This document shows, piece by piece, positions 1-6,660 of a stretch of 18,898 bases of DNA. Below the pieces are notes generated by a model. It worked only from the letters and a program-made list of their open reading frames with translations, searched no databases and was not told the origin of the DNA. A program made the translations under genes and the position numbers. Each line of letters begins with the position of its first letter. Within the stretch, counting starts at the first letter, position 1. The DNA comes from CBDTTM01 sp965363355 (GTDB lineage Bacteria > Bacillota > Negativicutes > Selenomonadales > Selenomonadaceae): positions 1 through 18,898 of the forward strand of contig CBDTTM010000029.1 of the NCBI GenBank assembly GCA_965363355.1, in the 5' to 3' direction.

Positions 1-112
1 ATCCAAAAATAGACAATTTCTTCTTGCCGATCTTCATACCCAGTCGGTCCCCGATAAAAGCGATGACCCCGCCAGTGATGACCAAAACCATGATAAGCAC
101 TACTCCATACAT
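1..112 (-). CDS. DUF3084-family membrane protein, N-terminal fragment
   Basis: Only the first 37 codons are in the window; the gene continues past position 1. The fragment begins MYGVVLIMVLVITGG, a single hydrophobic segment of about 20 residues, followed by IGDRLGMKIGKKKLSIFG. The 'GDRLGMKxGKKxLSxFG' pattern after a leading membrane helix is what I recognise as the start of DUF3084 proteins, found in Negativicutes and cyanobacteria; their function is not established. I chose the ATG at 112 because GAGGTG lies seven bases upstream; an ATG two codons earlier (118) is also possible. It follows lptF by 79 bases on the same strand, so it may be co-transcribed with the LPS-export genes. The family call rests on a short stretch only. 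Confidence 0.7.
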   Translation of the reverse strand, partial: MYGVVLIMVLVITGGVIAFIGDRLGMKIGKKKLSIFG

Positions 113-191
113 TGTCATACACCTCTCGTCTTCTGCGTTTTATTTCTACTGACTATTTTACTGCATTTATTTTATAAAAACATCTTATTTT

Positions 192-1277
192 TTATTTTGC
201 TGCCTTGTTCAAAAGAAGCATACCGGCAATAAAGCCGATGACATTCGGTATCCAAACAGCATAAGCTGGCTGCAGCATACCGCCCTGTCCAATGGCGCTT
301 GAAAGCGTCATGATGGTGTAATAGACGAAGATGATGATGATACTAAGACCAAAACCAATCGAGGAACTGTTGCGGTTCGGCTGCATGCCAAGCGGTATGC
401 CGACCATAGCAAAAATCAAGCTCGCCATCGGAATCGTAATGCGCTGGTATAACGTAGTTTCCAATTTCTTGGTATCAACATATTGGGAGCGCATGACTTC
501 AATCTCAGCACGCAATTCTTTCATCGTGAGTTCTTCCGGATCTTTTTGTTCACGAATGATTTGGTTCGGATTCTTCTGTATAGGCAAAAGCTGTTGGTCA
601 AAGCGAATCGTGCGCTCTGTCTCGCCTTCCGATACATCGTAAAGAATCCCATTGTGCATCGTCCATTGATCCGATTTCCATTCAGCGTACTCGGCATTTT
701 CTACATGGTATAACTTGCCATCAACGAAATCCTGCATGGATACACCTTGCATCGTATTCGTTTCCGCATCATAGCGACGCGCATAGACAATACGCTGGAT
801 GACACCATCTTGTATTTCCTTGACGATGATATGTTCCTGGGATTTTGGCGAAGTATTGCCCTGAATCTCGTAGCGGACCGTATCATTATAGGCTGCATTT
901 GCCCAAGGCACAACATATTCGCTGAAGGCAATGGCAAACAGGCTGACAAAAAAAGACAGGATGATGACTGGCGTCGCAATGCGGCGAAAACCAATGCCGC
1001 ATGATTTCATCGCCGTTATCTCACTCGAACCTGAAAGACGTCCAAACGTCATCAATGTCGCCAAAAGCATCGACATCGGGAATGTCCAAACGATGATGCT
1101 CGGCATGCTGAAAACAAAAAGGCGAATGACAGCAGAAGCTGACGCCCCATACTGCGTTATATAATTGGCGATGCGAAATAGCGTCCCTGATCCGATAAAA
1201 ACAGCGGAAAATGCAAAGATTCCAAATACAAATGTCAGGAATGTCTCTTTCAAAATATATTTATCTAAAATTCTCAT
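192..1277 (-). CDS. lptF: LptF/LptG-family permease of the LPS export ABC transporter
   Basis: Membrane permease of the LptBFG complex, which extracts LPS from the inner membrane and passes it to LptC. The 361-residue protein has the family layout: about three hydrophobic helices in the first 130 residues, a hydrophilic periplasmic domain of roughly 140 residues, then three helices to the C-terminus. It opens with RILDKYILKETFLTF, typical of YjgP/YjgQ (pfam03739) proteins, and its length is close to the E. coli subunits. The ATG at 1277 is preceded by AGGAG at a good distance; an upstream in-frame start at 1358 would run back across the end of lptB and is rejected. It lies 10 bases after lptB. 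Only one permease gene is here, whereas the E. coli complex needs both LptF and LptG. The symbol lptF rather than lptG is arbitrary. Confidence 0.9.
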   Translation of the reverse strand: MRILDKYILKETFLTFVFGIFAFSAVFIGSGTLFRIANYITQYGASASAVIRLFVFSMPSIIVWTFPMSMLLATLMTFGRLSGSSEITAMKSCGIGFRRIATPVIILSFFVSLFAIAFSEYVVPWANAAYNDTVRYEIQGNTSPKSQEHIIVKEIQDGVIQRIVYARRYDAETNTMQGVSMQDFVDGKLYHVENAEYAEWKSDQWTMHNGILYDVSEGETERTIRFDQQLLPIQKNPNQIIREQKDPEELTMKELRAEIEVMRSQYVDTKKLETTLYQRITIPMASLIFAMVGIPLGMQPNRNSSSIGFGLSIIIIFVYYTIMTLSSAIGQGGMLQPAYAVWIPNVIGFIAGMLLLNKAAK

Positions 1278-1287
1278 TGCATTTCTC

Positions 1288-2007
1288 CTATAAGGTAAAG
1301 TTATCACCAAGATAGAATTTCTTGGCAATCTCGCTGTTGGCAATCGTTTCGCTGTCACCCTCTAGCAGTATTTTTCCGTCATTGAGGATATAGGCTCTAT
1401 CAACGATATGAAGTGTCTCACGTACATTATGGTCCGTAATAAGGATTCCCATGCCGCGCTTACGCAAATATTCAATGATGCCCTGAATATCTGCCACAGC
1501 AATCGGATCGACACCGGCAAATGGTTCATCAAGCAAGATGAACTGCGGTTCGATCGCGAGGCAGCGTGCAATCTCGACGCGACGGCGTTCACCGCCGGAA
1601 AGTTCCGATCCCTTGCGTTCTCTGACGTGTCCGATATGGAACTCTTCGAGCAGAGCGTCTACTTTGGCTGCTCTTTCTTGCGTGGACAAGTTTGTTGTTT
1701 CCAAAATCGCCTGCAAATTTTCTTCAACCGTGAGCTTGCGAAAAATCGACGCCTCCTGTGCTAAATAACTAATACCCAAATCAGCTCTTTCACACATCGG
1801 GAGATTCGTGATTTTCACATCCGAAAGATAGACTTTACCGGCTGTCGGTGTCTCAAGCCCCACGATCATATAAAAAGTCGTCGTCTTTCCCGCACCATTT
1901 GGGCCCAAAAGCCCGACAATCTCACCTTTTTCGACGCGCAGTGAGACATCGTCGACAACATTACGATTTTTATAGGTTTTTACTAAATTCTTCGCTTCAA
2001 TAAACAA
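1288..2007 (-). CDS. lptB: LptB, ATPase of the LPS export ABC transporter
   Basis: Cytoplasmic ATPase that powers LptFG to move LPS out of the inner membrane. All nucleotide-binding motifs are visible in the 239 residues: Walker A GPNGAGKT (35-42), Q-loop around Q84, signature LSGGE (136-140) followed by RRRVEIARCLA, Walker B FILLDE (156-161) and switch His193 in ITDHN. 'LSGGERRRVEIAR' and 'LLDEPFAGVDPIAV' are typical of LptB rather than of general ABC importers. The start is TTG at 2007, with GGAGG about 12 bases upstream; no ATG fits in frame because a stop lies just upstream, so non-ATG initiation is likely. It sits between lptA and lptF, 21 bases after lptA. Confidence 0.95.
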   Translation of the reverse strand: MFIEAKNLVKTYKNRNVVDDVSLRVEKGEIVGLLGPNGAGKTTTFYMIVGLETPTAGKVYLSDVKITNLPMCERADLGISYLAQEASIFRKLTVEENLQAILETTNLSTQERAAKVDALLEEFHIGHVRERKGSELSGGERRRVEIARCLAIEPQFILLDEPFAGVDPIAVADIQGIIEYLRKRGMGILITDHNVRETLHIVDRAYILNDGKILLEGDSETIANSEIAKKFYLGDNFTL

Positions 2008-2028
2008 AAGGGGGATACACCTCCGTCA

Positions 2029-2721
2029 TTATTCCTTGACTTTCGCTTGTCCATCATCTGCCAGATAAAGCGTCAAGCGATTGCTCTTGATTGTATTGTT
2101 GTCTTGAATCGCCACAGCATTTCCGGTAAGGATGACCTTGCCTTGGTCCTGTCCATAGTAATTCGCTTGATCGCCAAAAGCTTCCATATTGCGGGCTGGA
2201 CTCAATATATGGACATTGCCTGTGCCAATCAAATGGTTGTCCGTCAAATAAGCTTCAAGTTTATCCGACGTCATCGACCCATCTGCCATAACGACTTTGG
2301 CATTTGAAGGTACAATCACATAATTTTTATCTGAATAATAGTCAACGACCGGGCCTGTCAAAGTCTTATCGGCTTTTACAGCAACGACATTGCCCGTCGC
2401 AAGCATATGATTGGCATCGAGTGCCTTGACCGTATCTGCGGTCATATGCATATCTTCTTTGTCAGCAACGACATTGCCTGACACTGTACCAGCCTGCGTT
2501 TTTGAATTGTACTCGCCGCGAGCACCAGTAATCCTTGCGCCTTCTTGTACCATCACAACATTGCCTGTCGCTGTGACCATGCCGCTTTGGCTGTTGTATT
2601 CAACCGTGTCTGCCGTAAGTTCCACCGGTTTATTGTCGGCAGCATATAAAGTACCGCCAAATACCATACAGATTCCGGCGGTCAAAGCTGCAACTTTCCA
2701 TTTTTTCAAGTAGTTCATCAT
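2029..2721 (-). CDS. lptA: LptA/OstA-family periplasmic LPS-bridge protein
   Basis: Periplasmic protein expected to form the beta-jellyroll bridge that carries LPS from LptC to the outer-membrane LptD/E complex. The 230-residue product has a signal peptide (charged start, hydrophobic core about 11-22, cleavage likely after LYA at 27). The mature part consists of repeated OstA-type strands: 'ATGNVVMVQEG', 'VSGNVVADKED', 'ATGNVVAVKAD', 'GTGNVHILSP', 'LTGNAVAIQD'. It is longer than E. coli LptA (185 residues), which suggests a longer jellyroll. The ATG at 2721 overlaps the lptC stop in an ATGA, a sign of translational coupling; a second ATG follows immediately. GGAAGG lies upstream. The order lptC-lptA-lptB matches the E. 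coli operon. Confidence 0.92.
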   Translation of the reverse strand: MMNYLKKWKVAALTAGICMVFGGTLYAADNKPVELTADTVEYNSQSGMVTATGNVVMVQEGARITGARGEYNSKTQAGTVSGNVVADKEDMHMTADTVKALDANHMLATGNVVAVKADKTLTGPVVDYYSDKNYVIVPSNAKVVMADGSMTSDKLEAYLTDNHLIGTGNVHILSPARNMEAFGDQANYYGQDQGKVILTGNAVAIQDNNTIKSNRLTLYLADDGQAKVKE

Positions 2722-3266
2722 TGAGCCCTTCCTTTTGTTATATGGGCATTGCCCATAAGTTTAAAGTTTTGAAAACCATCTTTGGTTTCGATTTTATCCC
2801 CTACCGCAATGAGATCATCTTTGGTAATCTTCACATTGCCGGCTCCGCTCAGCGTACCGGAAGGACCTTCCCAAGCAAGCGTGTCAGAATTGAGTTTTGC
2901 TCCATCAGAGCTTTCCGTAGTGACTCCGCCATCGATATTGATATTCTTGCTCTGTACTTCATAAAAAGCATGCGGTGCTGTCAGATTGACCACAGTTCCA
3001 TTGTCTTGATAAAATTTCCCTGAGATGTTGACCATTGTGACATTATTCGTCCCTGGATCAACCGTAATTTCTTCGGCAGTCATTTCCCAAAGCCGTTTCC
3101 CATTACGATCCTCATGGATGGTATTGTTCGTATATTTCATGCCTTTGGGCTCGGCTTCCCCACTGTCTGGCGCCGGTGCCTGCGGAACCGTTTTTACAGC
3201 CCAAAAAATAACGCCTGCAAGCAGCGCTGCAAAAACAAGAATGATCAATTTTGCTTTATTATTCAT
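2718..3266 (-). CDS. lptC: LptC, inner-membrane LPS export protein
   Basis: Bitopic inner-membrane protein that receives LPS from LptBFG and hands it to LptA. The 182 residues begin with a short cytoplasmic end and one helix (about 6-25), then a Pro-rich linker and a periplasmic beta domain with the alternating pattern of the LptC/YrbK family: 'RLWEMTAEEITVDPG', 'VNLTAPHAFYEVQSKNI', 'DTLAWEGPSGTLSGAGNV', 'LMGNAHITKGRAQ'. Length is near the E. coli protein (191). The ATG at 3266 overlaps the end of the upstream acyltransferase by eight bases, and the stop overlaps lptA by four, so the three genes are probably translationally coupled. Confidence 0.9.
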   Translation of the reverse strand: MNNKAKLIILVFAALLAGVIFWAVKTVPQAPAPDSGEAEPKGMKYTNNTIHEDRNGKRLWEMTAEEITVDPGTNNVTMVNISGKFYQDNGTVVNLTAPHAFYEVQSKNINIDGGVTTESSDGAKLNSDTLAWEGPSGTLSGAGNVKITKDDLIAVGDKIETKDGFQNFKLMGNAHITKGRAQ

Positions 3267-4173
3267 GATTCACCACCTGTGTTTTCACCGTATGATGTTT
3301 CTTTTTCTGTTCTTCTGGCGGTGTATTCCAGCGTTTTTGGAACCAAATCCATTGCGTCGGATTCTCGCGAATGATGTCTTCGACGATTTTCGTCATCTTT
3401 ACTGTAAAATCGTATAAATCTTTATCAGTATCGCCATGATCTTCAAAATGCATGATCTCGCCGATGACAACGCGATGTCTTCCGTCCGGACGCCGCAAAA
3501 TGAACGCCGGTACAACAGGGGCTAAAAACTTTTTGGAAAAAACGGCTGCCCCCATAGGTGTAGAAGCTGTTTTTCCTAAAAAATCAATAAAGACCCCGCC
3601 GGGTCCGCCATCTTGATCCACCAAAAAACCCAAACATTTTCCTTTTTTGAGAGCACGTGTCGCACCCATCAATTCGCTGGTACCACGAGAAAAAATTTCT
3701 ACGCCGACCATTTCACGATACTCATTGAGAATTTTGGTATGCTGCTCGTTTGGCTGCGGCTTGATGATTGCCGTAACCGGTAAATTCGAGAAAGTGAGTG
3801 CGGCTGAAAGCCATTCCCAGTTTCCGACATGTGCCGTCAATATAACGACACCGCGCCCTTCAGCCAAAGCTTCATGCATACGCTCTATATGATCGATTTC
3901 CATGTACTCCAAAAAATTTTCTTTGTTCAATCTTGGCATATACATGACTTCCAAAAAATTCCGGCCTATGTTGACAAAGGATTCTTTGGCTAAGCCTTGC
4001 GCTTCTTGATCACTGATTTTAAGTGATTCCTTCATCTGTTTGATCGCTCTTAATCGCTGTTTAGCCGCAATCTGATAATAAAGTTTCCCGAGCTGGCTGC
4101 CAAACCACAGCACGACTGCATGCGGCAAAAGACAAAGAACCCAGCTTATGAATTTAAACATTTTATATTGCAT
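3259..4173 (-). CDS. LpxL/HtrB-family lipid A acyltransferase (copy 1)
   Basis: Predicted inner-membrane late acyltransferase that transfers a secondary acyl chain to Kdo-lipid IVA. The family's catalytic HX4E motif is present: H115 and E120 within 'ILTAHVGNWEWLSAAL'. A hydrophobic N-terminal helix covers about 8-25. Further conserved parts are 'FLVDQDGGPGGVFIDFLGK' and 'WIWFQKRWNTPP' at the end (pfam03279). The 304-residue length is usual. The ATG at 4173 has GGGGGA six bases upstream. It lies 52 bases after kdsC and overlaps lptC by eight bases, so it belongs to the export-end operon. Which chain it adds (LpxL- or LpxM-like) cannot be told from sequence, so no symbol is given. A second family member is at 15481-16341. 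Confidence 0.9.
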   Translation of the reverse strand: MQYKMFKFISWVLCLLPHAVVLWFGSQLGKLYYQIAAKQRLRAIKQMKESLKISDQEAQGLAKESFVNIGRNFLEVMYMPRLNKENFLEYMEIDHIERMHEALAEGRGVVILTAHVGNWEWLSAALTFSNLPVTAIIKPQPNEQHTKILNEYREMVGVEIFSRGTSELMGATRALKKGKCLGFLVDQDGGPGGVFIDFLGKTASTPMGAAVFSKKFLAPVVPAFILRRPDGRHRVVIGEIMHFEDHGDTDKDLYDFTVKMTKIVEDIIRENPTQWIWFQKRWNTPPEEQKKKHHTVKTQVVNHE

Positions 4174-4207
4174 TTTTCTTCCCCCGTTAAAGAGAATCTT
4201 TTCTTAC

Positions 4208-4216
4208 ATCATAACA
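4208..4216 (-). promoter_or_regulatory. Possible extended -10 element before the copy-1 acyltransferase
   Basis: The minus strand reads TG-T-TATGAT (4216-4208), an extended -10 pattern, 34 bases before the acyltransferase ATG. No convincing -35 box lies 16-18 bases upstream. It could give a secondary start for the acyltransferase-lptCAB-lptF genes, but the evidence is slight. Confidence 0.25.
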
Positions 4217-4225
4217 CAATTCGTA

Positions 4226-4804
4226 TCATTGCTCTATATTTTCAAAGTGTTTTACGGGAATATCCATTTCCGCTTCAATATAGCTCGACACCAATTTTTC
4301 CCAGTGCCCTTGCGCTTTGAGCATGAATTCCATGATCTGGCGTACGGCACCATCGCCACCGTTGCGATCTGAAACAAAATGAGCCCGTTCCTTGACTTCA
4401 TCTACAGCATTCCCCACCGCTGCGGCAAACCCAACTCGCACTAAAATGGGCAAATCCAGGAAATCATCTCCGATATAAGCGATCTCTTCTGCTTGCAAAT
4501 GGTATTTTTTTTGTATGAACGCAAATGCTTCTAGCTTGTTTTGCTTGCCTTGATAAATCTCATCGATTTTGAGTTCATTGGCACGAAACTCTACGATTTT
4601 TGACTTTCTACCAGTTATAATAGCGGTTATCATGCCGGCTTTTCTGGCAAGACTGATGCCGAGACCATCCTGGCAGTTAAAACTTTTGAAGACTTCGCCA
4701 CGTTCATTGAGGTGGATATTTCCATCGGTAAGGACTCCATCCACATCAAAAATAATAAGTTTTATCTTTTTTGCACGTTCTATCGCTGTTTGCATAAACT
4801 GCAT
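4226..4804 (-). CDS. kdsC: KdsC, Kdo-8-phosphate phosphatase
   Basis: Cytoplasmic HAD-type phosphatase that removes the phosphate from Kdo-8-phosphate, the third step of CMP-Kdo synthesis. In the 192-residue product, motif I is 'IIFDVDGVLTDG' with nucleophile D20 and acid D22. Motif II is 'ITGR', motif IV 'IGDDFLDLPIL', and the tail 'GGDGAVRQIMEFML' is typical of KdsC. There is no large cap domain, as expected for the tetrameric C0 type; E. coli KdsC is 188 residues. I chose the ATG at 4804 because GGAGG lies about 10 bases upstream and the length then fits. In-frame codons continue upstream (TTG at 4861 and beyond), but no ribosome binding site supports them. It lies downstream of kdsA after an unusually wide 151-base gap. 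Confidence 0.92.
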   Translation of the reverse strand: MQFMQTAIERAKKIKLIIFDVDGVLTDGNIHLNERGEVFKSFNCQDGLGISLARKAGMITAIITGRKSKIVEFRANELKIDEIYQGKQNKLEAFAFIQKKYHLQAEEIAYIGDDFLDLPILVRVGFAAAVGNAVDEVKERAHFVSDRNGGDGAVRQIMEFMLKAQGHWEKLVSSYIEAEMDIPVKHFENIEQ

Positions 4805-4955
4805 CTGTTGTTCAACCTCCGACCGCAATTTGAGCTGCTGCATCAAAAAGCTGCTGCCCAAATTACGATTTCTATTTTTGTCAGGCTGAAGGCTGATGCC
4901 GTCAGCTCTTATTTTCCCAAAGAATATTAAAATTGACCCGAAATCAATCGCAGAT
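4805..4955 (-). other. Gap between kdsA and kdsC, no supported gene
   Basis: This 151-base stretch is the widest unexplained gap in the downstream operon. The kdsC frame stays open right through it and into the end of kdsA, but I see no start codon with a ribosome binding site other than the one used for kdsC. In relatives I would expect the arabinose-5-phosphate isomerase gene kdsD/kpsF near here. The translated fragment does not resemble the end of that protein, so a remnant is not supported. A small stem (GCTGA/TCAGC, 4892-4906) is present but too weak to call a terminator. Confidence 0.4.
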
Positions 4956-5777
4956 TTACTGTTTTTTTACAATCGCATTGATTGCCAACGCATCTTTGAG
5001 GATGCTTTCCAAGTTGTCCAAGCAAACCATATTCGGACCATCGCAAAGTGCTTCATCCGGTGCGTCGTGGACTTCCATGAAGAGCGCATCGACGCCAGCA
5101 CCGACAGCTGCTCTCGTAAGGTATTCAACATATTCACGATTGCCCGCCGAAGCTGTACCAGCTCCGCCTGGAAGCTGCACGCTATGCGTTGCATCAAATA
5201 CGACAGGATAACCAAAAGAGCGCATGATCGGAAATGAACGCATGTCGACAACAAGGTTATTATAACCAAATGAAGCACCGCGTTCTGTCAGTAAAATATC
5301 AGAACATCCCGCTTCATGAAGTTTATCGACAACATTTCTCATGTCATTTGGTGCCATGAACTGTCCTTTTTTCACATTGATTGTCTTGCCTGACTTTGCA
5401 GCCTTATAAAGCAGATCCGTCTGACGGCATAAGAATGCCGGAATCTGGATGACATCAAGCACTTTTGCTGCTGCTGCAACTTGTGCTTCATTATGGATAT
5501 CGCTGATCACCGGAACCTTGAGCTCATCTTTGATCGCCTGCAGCATTTCAAGGCCTTTTTTGATGCCAGGACCGCGAAAGCCATTATACGAAGAGCGATT
5601 TGCCTTATCGAAGGAAGCCTTAAAAACATAAGGTATTCCCAGTTTTTCTGTAATTTCTTTGACTCTGCGGCCAATAAGAAGACTTCGTTCGAACCCTTCA
5701 AGAACACACGGTCCGGCAAACAAGACCAGTGGCTGCCCCTCACCAACTTTAATATTGCCGATTGATACTGTATTCAT
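4956..5777 (-). CDS. kdsA: KdsA, Kdo-8-phosphate synthase (metal-dependent type)
   Basis: Condenses phosphoenolpyruvate with arabinose-5-phosphate to give Kdo-8-phosphate in the cytoplasm. The 273-residue TIM-barrel protein is the usual length. Recognisable parts are 'KASFDKANRSSYNGFRGPG', 'LLTERGASFGYNNLVVDMR' and 'VVFDATHSVQLPGG'. The four residues that bind the metal in the Aquifex-type enzymes are all present: C24 in 'FAGPCVLE', H198, E235 in 'FMEVHDAP' and D246. E. coli KdsA has Asn at the first position and needs no metal, so this is predicted to be a metal-dependent form. The ATG at 5777 has a purine-rich GGAAGG about 10 bases upstream. It is the first gene after the promoter at 5802-5830 and probably heads an operon. 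Confidence 0.96.
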   Translation of the reverse strand: MNTVSIGNIKVGEGQPLVLFAGPCVLEGFERSLLIGRRVKEITEKLGIPYVFKASFDKANRSSYNGFRGPGIKKGLEMLQAIKDELKVPVISDIHNEAQVAAAAKVLDVIQIPAFLCRQTDLLYKAAKSGKTINVKKGQFMAPNDMRNVVDKLHEAGCSDILLTERGASFGYNNLVVDMRSFPIMRSFGYPVVFDATHSVQLPGGAGTASAGNREYVEYLTRAAVGAGVDALFMEVHDAPDEALCDGPNMVCLDNLESILKDALAINAIVKKQ

Positions 5778-5801
5778 CTAGTTACTACCTTCCCATTCAT
5801 C

Positions 5802-5830
5802 ATTCTAAAATTTATTTATCTTGTTGACAA
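5802..5830 (-). promoter_or_regulatory. Putative sigma-70-type promoter for kdsA
   Basis: On the minus strand, TTGTCA (5830-5825) and TAGAAT (5807-5802) are separated by exactly 17 bases; each box matches five of six consensus bases. Transcription would start near 5795, about 20 bases before the kdsA ATG. The site follows two hairpins after kdsB, which fits a transcript boundary. It would serve kdsA, kdsC and probably the genes down to lptF. Confidence 0.6.
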
Positions 5831-5834
5831 AGCA

Positions 5835-5861
5835 GTGCATCGCCTTCCTACGCCGATGCAC
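5835..5861 (-). other. 8-bp hairpin in the kdsB-kdsA gap
   Basis: GTGCATCG (5835-5842) and CGATGCAC (5854-5861) form an 8-bp stem with an 11-base loop. The sequence downstream on the minus strand is only weakly T-rich, so termination activity is uncertain. It lies directly upstream of the -35 box of the kdsA promoter and could instead be a protein-binding site. Confidence 0.35.
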
Positions 5862-5883
5862 CACAGATTTAAAACACGAACAA

Positions 5884-5925
5884 CATTTGAATGTGCAACA
5901 GCCCTCTCTATTGCACATTCAAATG
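5884..5925 (-). terminator. Perfect 15-bp inverted repeat after kdsB
   Basis: CATTTGAATGTGCAA (5884-5898) is repeated exactly as its inverse at 5911-5925, around a 12-base loop. The stem begins one base past the kdsB stop. Downstream on the minus strand the sequence is TTGTTCGTGTTTT, T-rich but without a continuous T-run. It is most likely a terminator or a 3'-end stabilising stem for the upstream operon. The arms are AT-rich, so it is weaker than its length implies. Confidence 0.5.
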
Positions 5926-5926
5926 C

Positions 5927-6658
5927 TTACTCACCCAGGTTGCGATAAACTTCATTCACTTTTTCTAAGTCTTCGGCTGTATCGACGCCGACAAATTTGC
6001 AGTCGGTTTCAATGACCTTGATCTTATAGCCATTTTCCAATACACGCAATTGCTCGAGCGATTCCGTCTGTTCAAGAATCGTTGGTTCCATTTTGGCGTA
6101 ATCGAGCAAAAATCCTCGTTTGTAGGCATAGATGCCAATGTGTTTATACGTAGCAACGCCGGTATCCACTCGTGGATACGGAACAAGTGAACGCGAAAAA
6201 TACAAGGCATAGCCTTTTTTATCCGTAACAACTTTTACATTGTTTGGATTGTTTTTTTCTTCATCATCCATCTTTGTCATTACCGTAGCCATTTGAAGGT
6301 CTTTATCTTCATCAAAAGCTGCGGCAAGGCTGTCAATGACCCCAGGGTCAATAAGCGGTTCATCGCCTTGGACATTGATGATGACATCAATATCTTTATA
6401 AGCGGCAGCAACTTCAGCCAAACGATCCGTACCGGTCGGATGGTCTGCTGCTGTCATCATCACTTTGCCATTGCAGCTTTCCATTGCTTGGAATACACGT
6501 TCATCATCGGTTGCAACAAGAACTGAATCCGGACGCTTTGCCTTCATCGCTCTTTCATAAACTCTCTGGATCATCGGTTTGCCAGCAATGTCTGCTAAAG
6601 GTTTACCAGGTAAACGAGTGGAGGCAAATCTTGCCGGGATAACACACAAAAATTTCAT
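5927..6658 (-). CDS. kdsB: KdsB, CMP-Kdo synthetase
   Basis: Activates Kdo with CTP to give CMP-Kdo, the donor for WaaA. The 243-residue protein starts with the nucleotide-binding segment 'IPARFASTRLPGKPLADI' (7-24), followed by 'ATDDERV', 'TGTDRLAEV' and 'INVQGDEPLIDP', all diagnostic of the family. The C-terminal part with 'YKHIGIYAYKRGFL' and 'ESLEQLRVLENGYKI' also matches. E. coli KdsB is 248 residues. The ATG at 6658 lies two bases after the stop of the waaA-lpxK fusion, and GAGGTG sits at the end of that gene, so the pair is very likely co-translated. It is the last gene before a hairpin and a new promoter. Confidence 0.96.
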   Translation of the reverse strand: MKFLCVIPARFASTRLPGKPLADIAGKPMIQRVYERAMKAKRPDSVLVATDDERVFQAMESCNGKVMMTAADHPTGTDRLAEVAAAYKDIDVIINVQGDEPLIDPGVIDSLAAAFDEDKDLQMATVMTKMDDEEKNNPNNVKVVTDKKGYALYFSRSLVPYPRVDTGVATYKHIGIYAYKRGFLLDYAKMEPTILEQTESLEQLRVLENGYKIKVIETDCKFVGVDTAEDLEKVNEVYRNLGE

Positions 6659-6660
6659 TT

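Noticed and set aside
113..191. Promoter or terminator in the AT-rich gap between lptF and the DUF3084 gene
   Set aside because: A TAAAAT hexamer is present but has no matching -35 box, and no stem-loop stands out.
4805..4861. Longer kdsC starting at TTG 4861
   Set aside because: No ribosome binding site precedes it, and the added residues are not part of the KdsC fold; the ATG at 4804 has GGAGG and gives the usual length.
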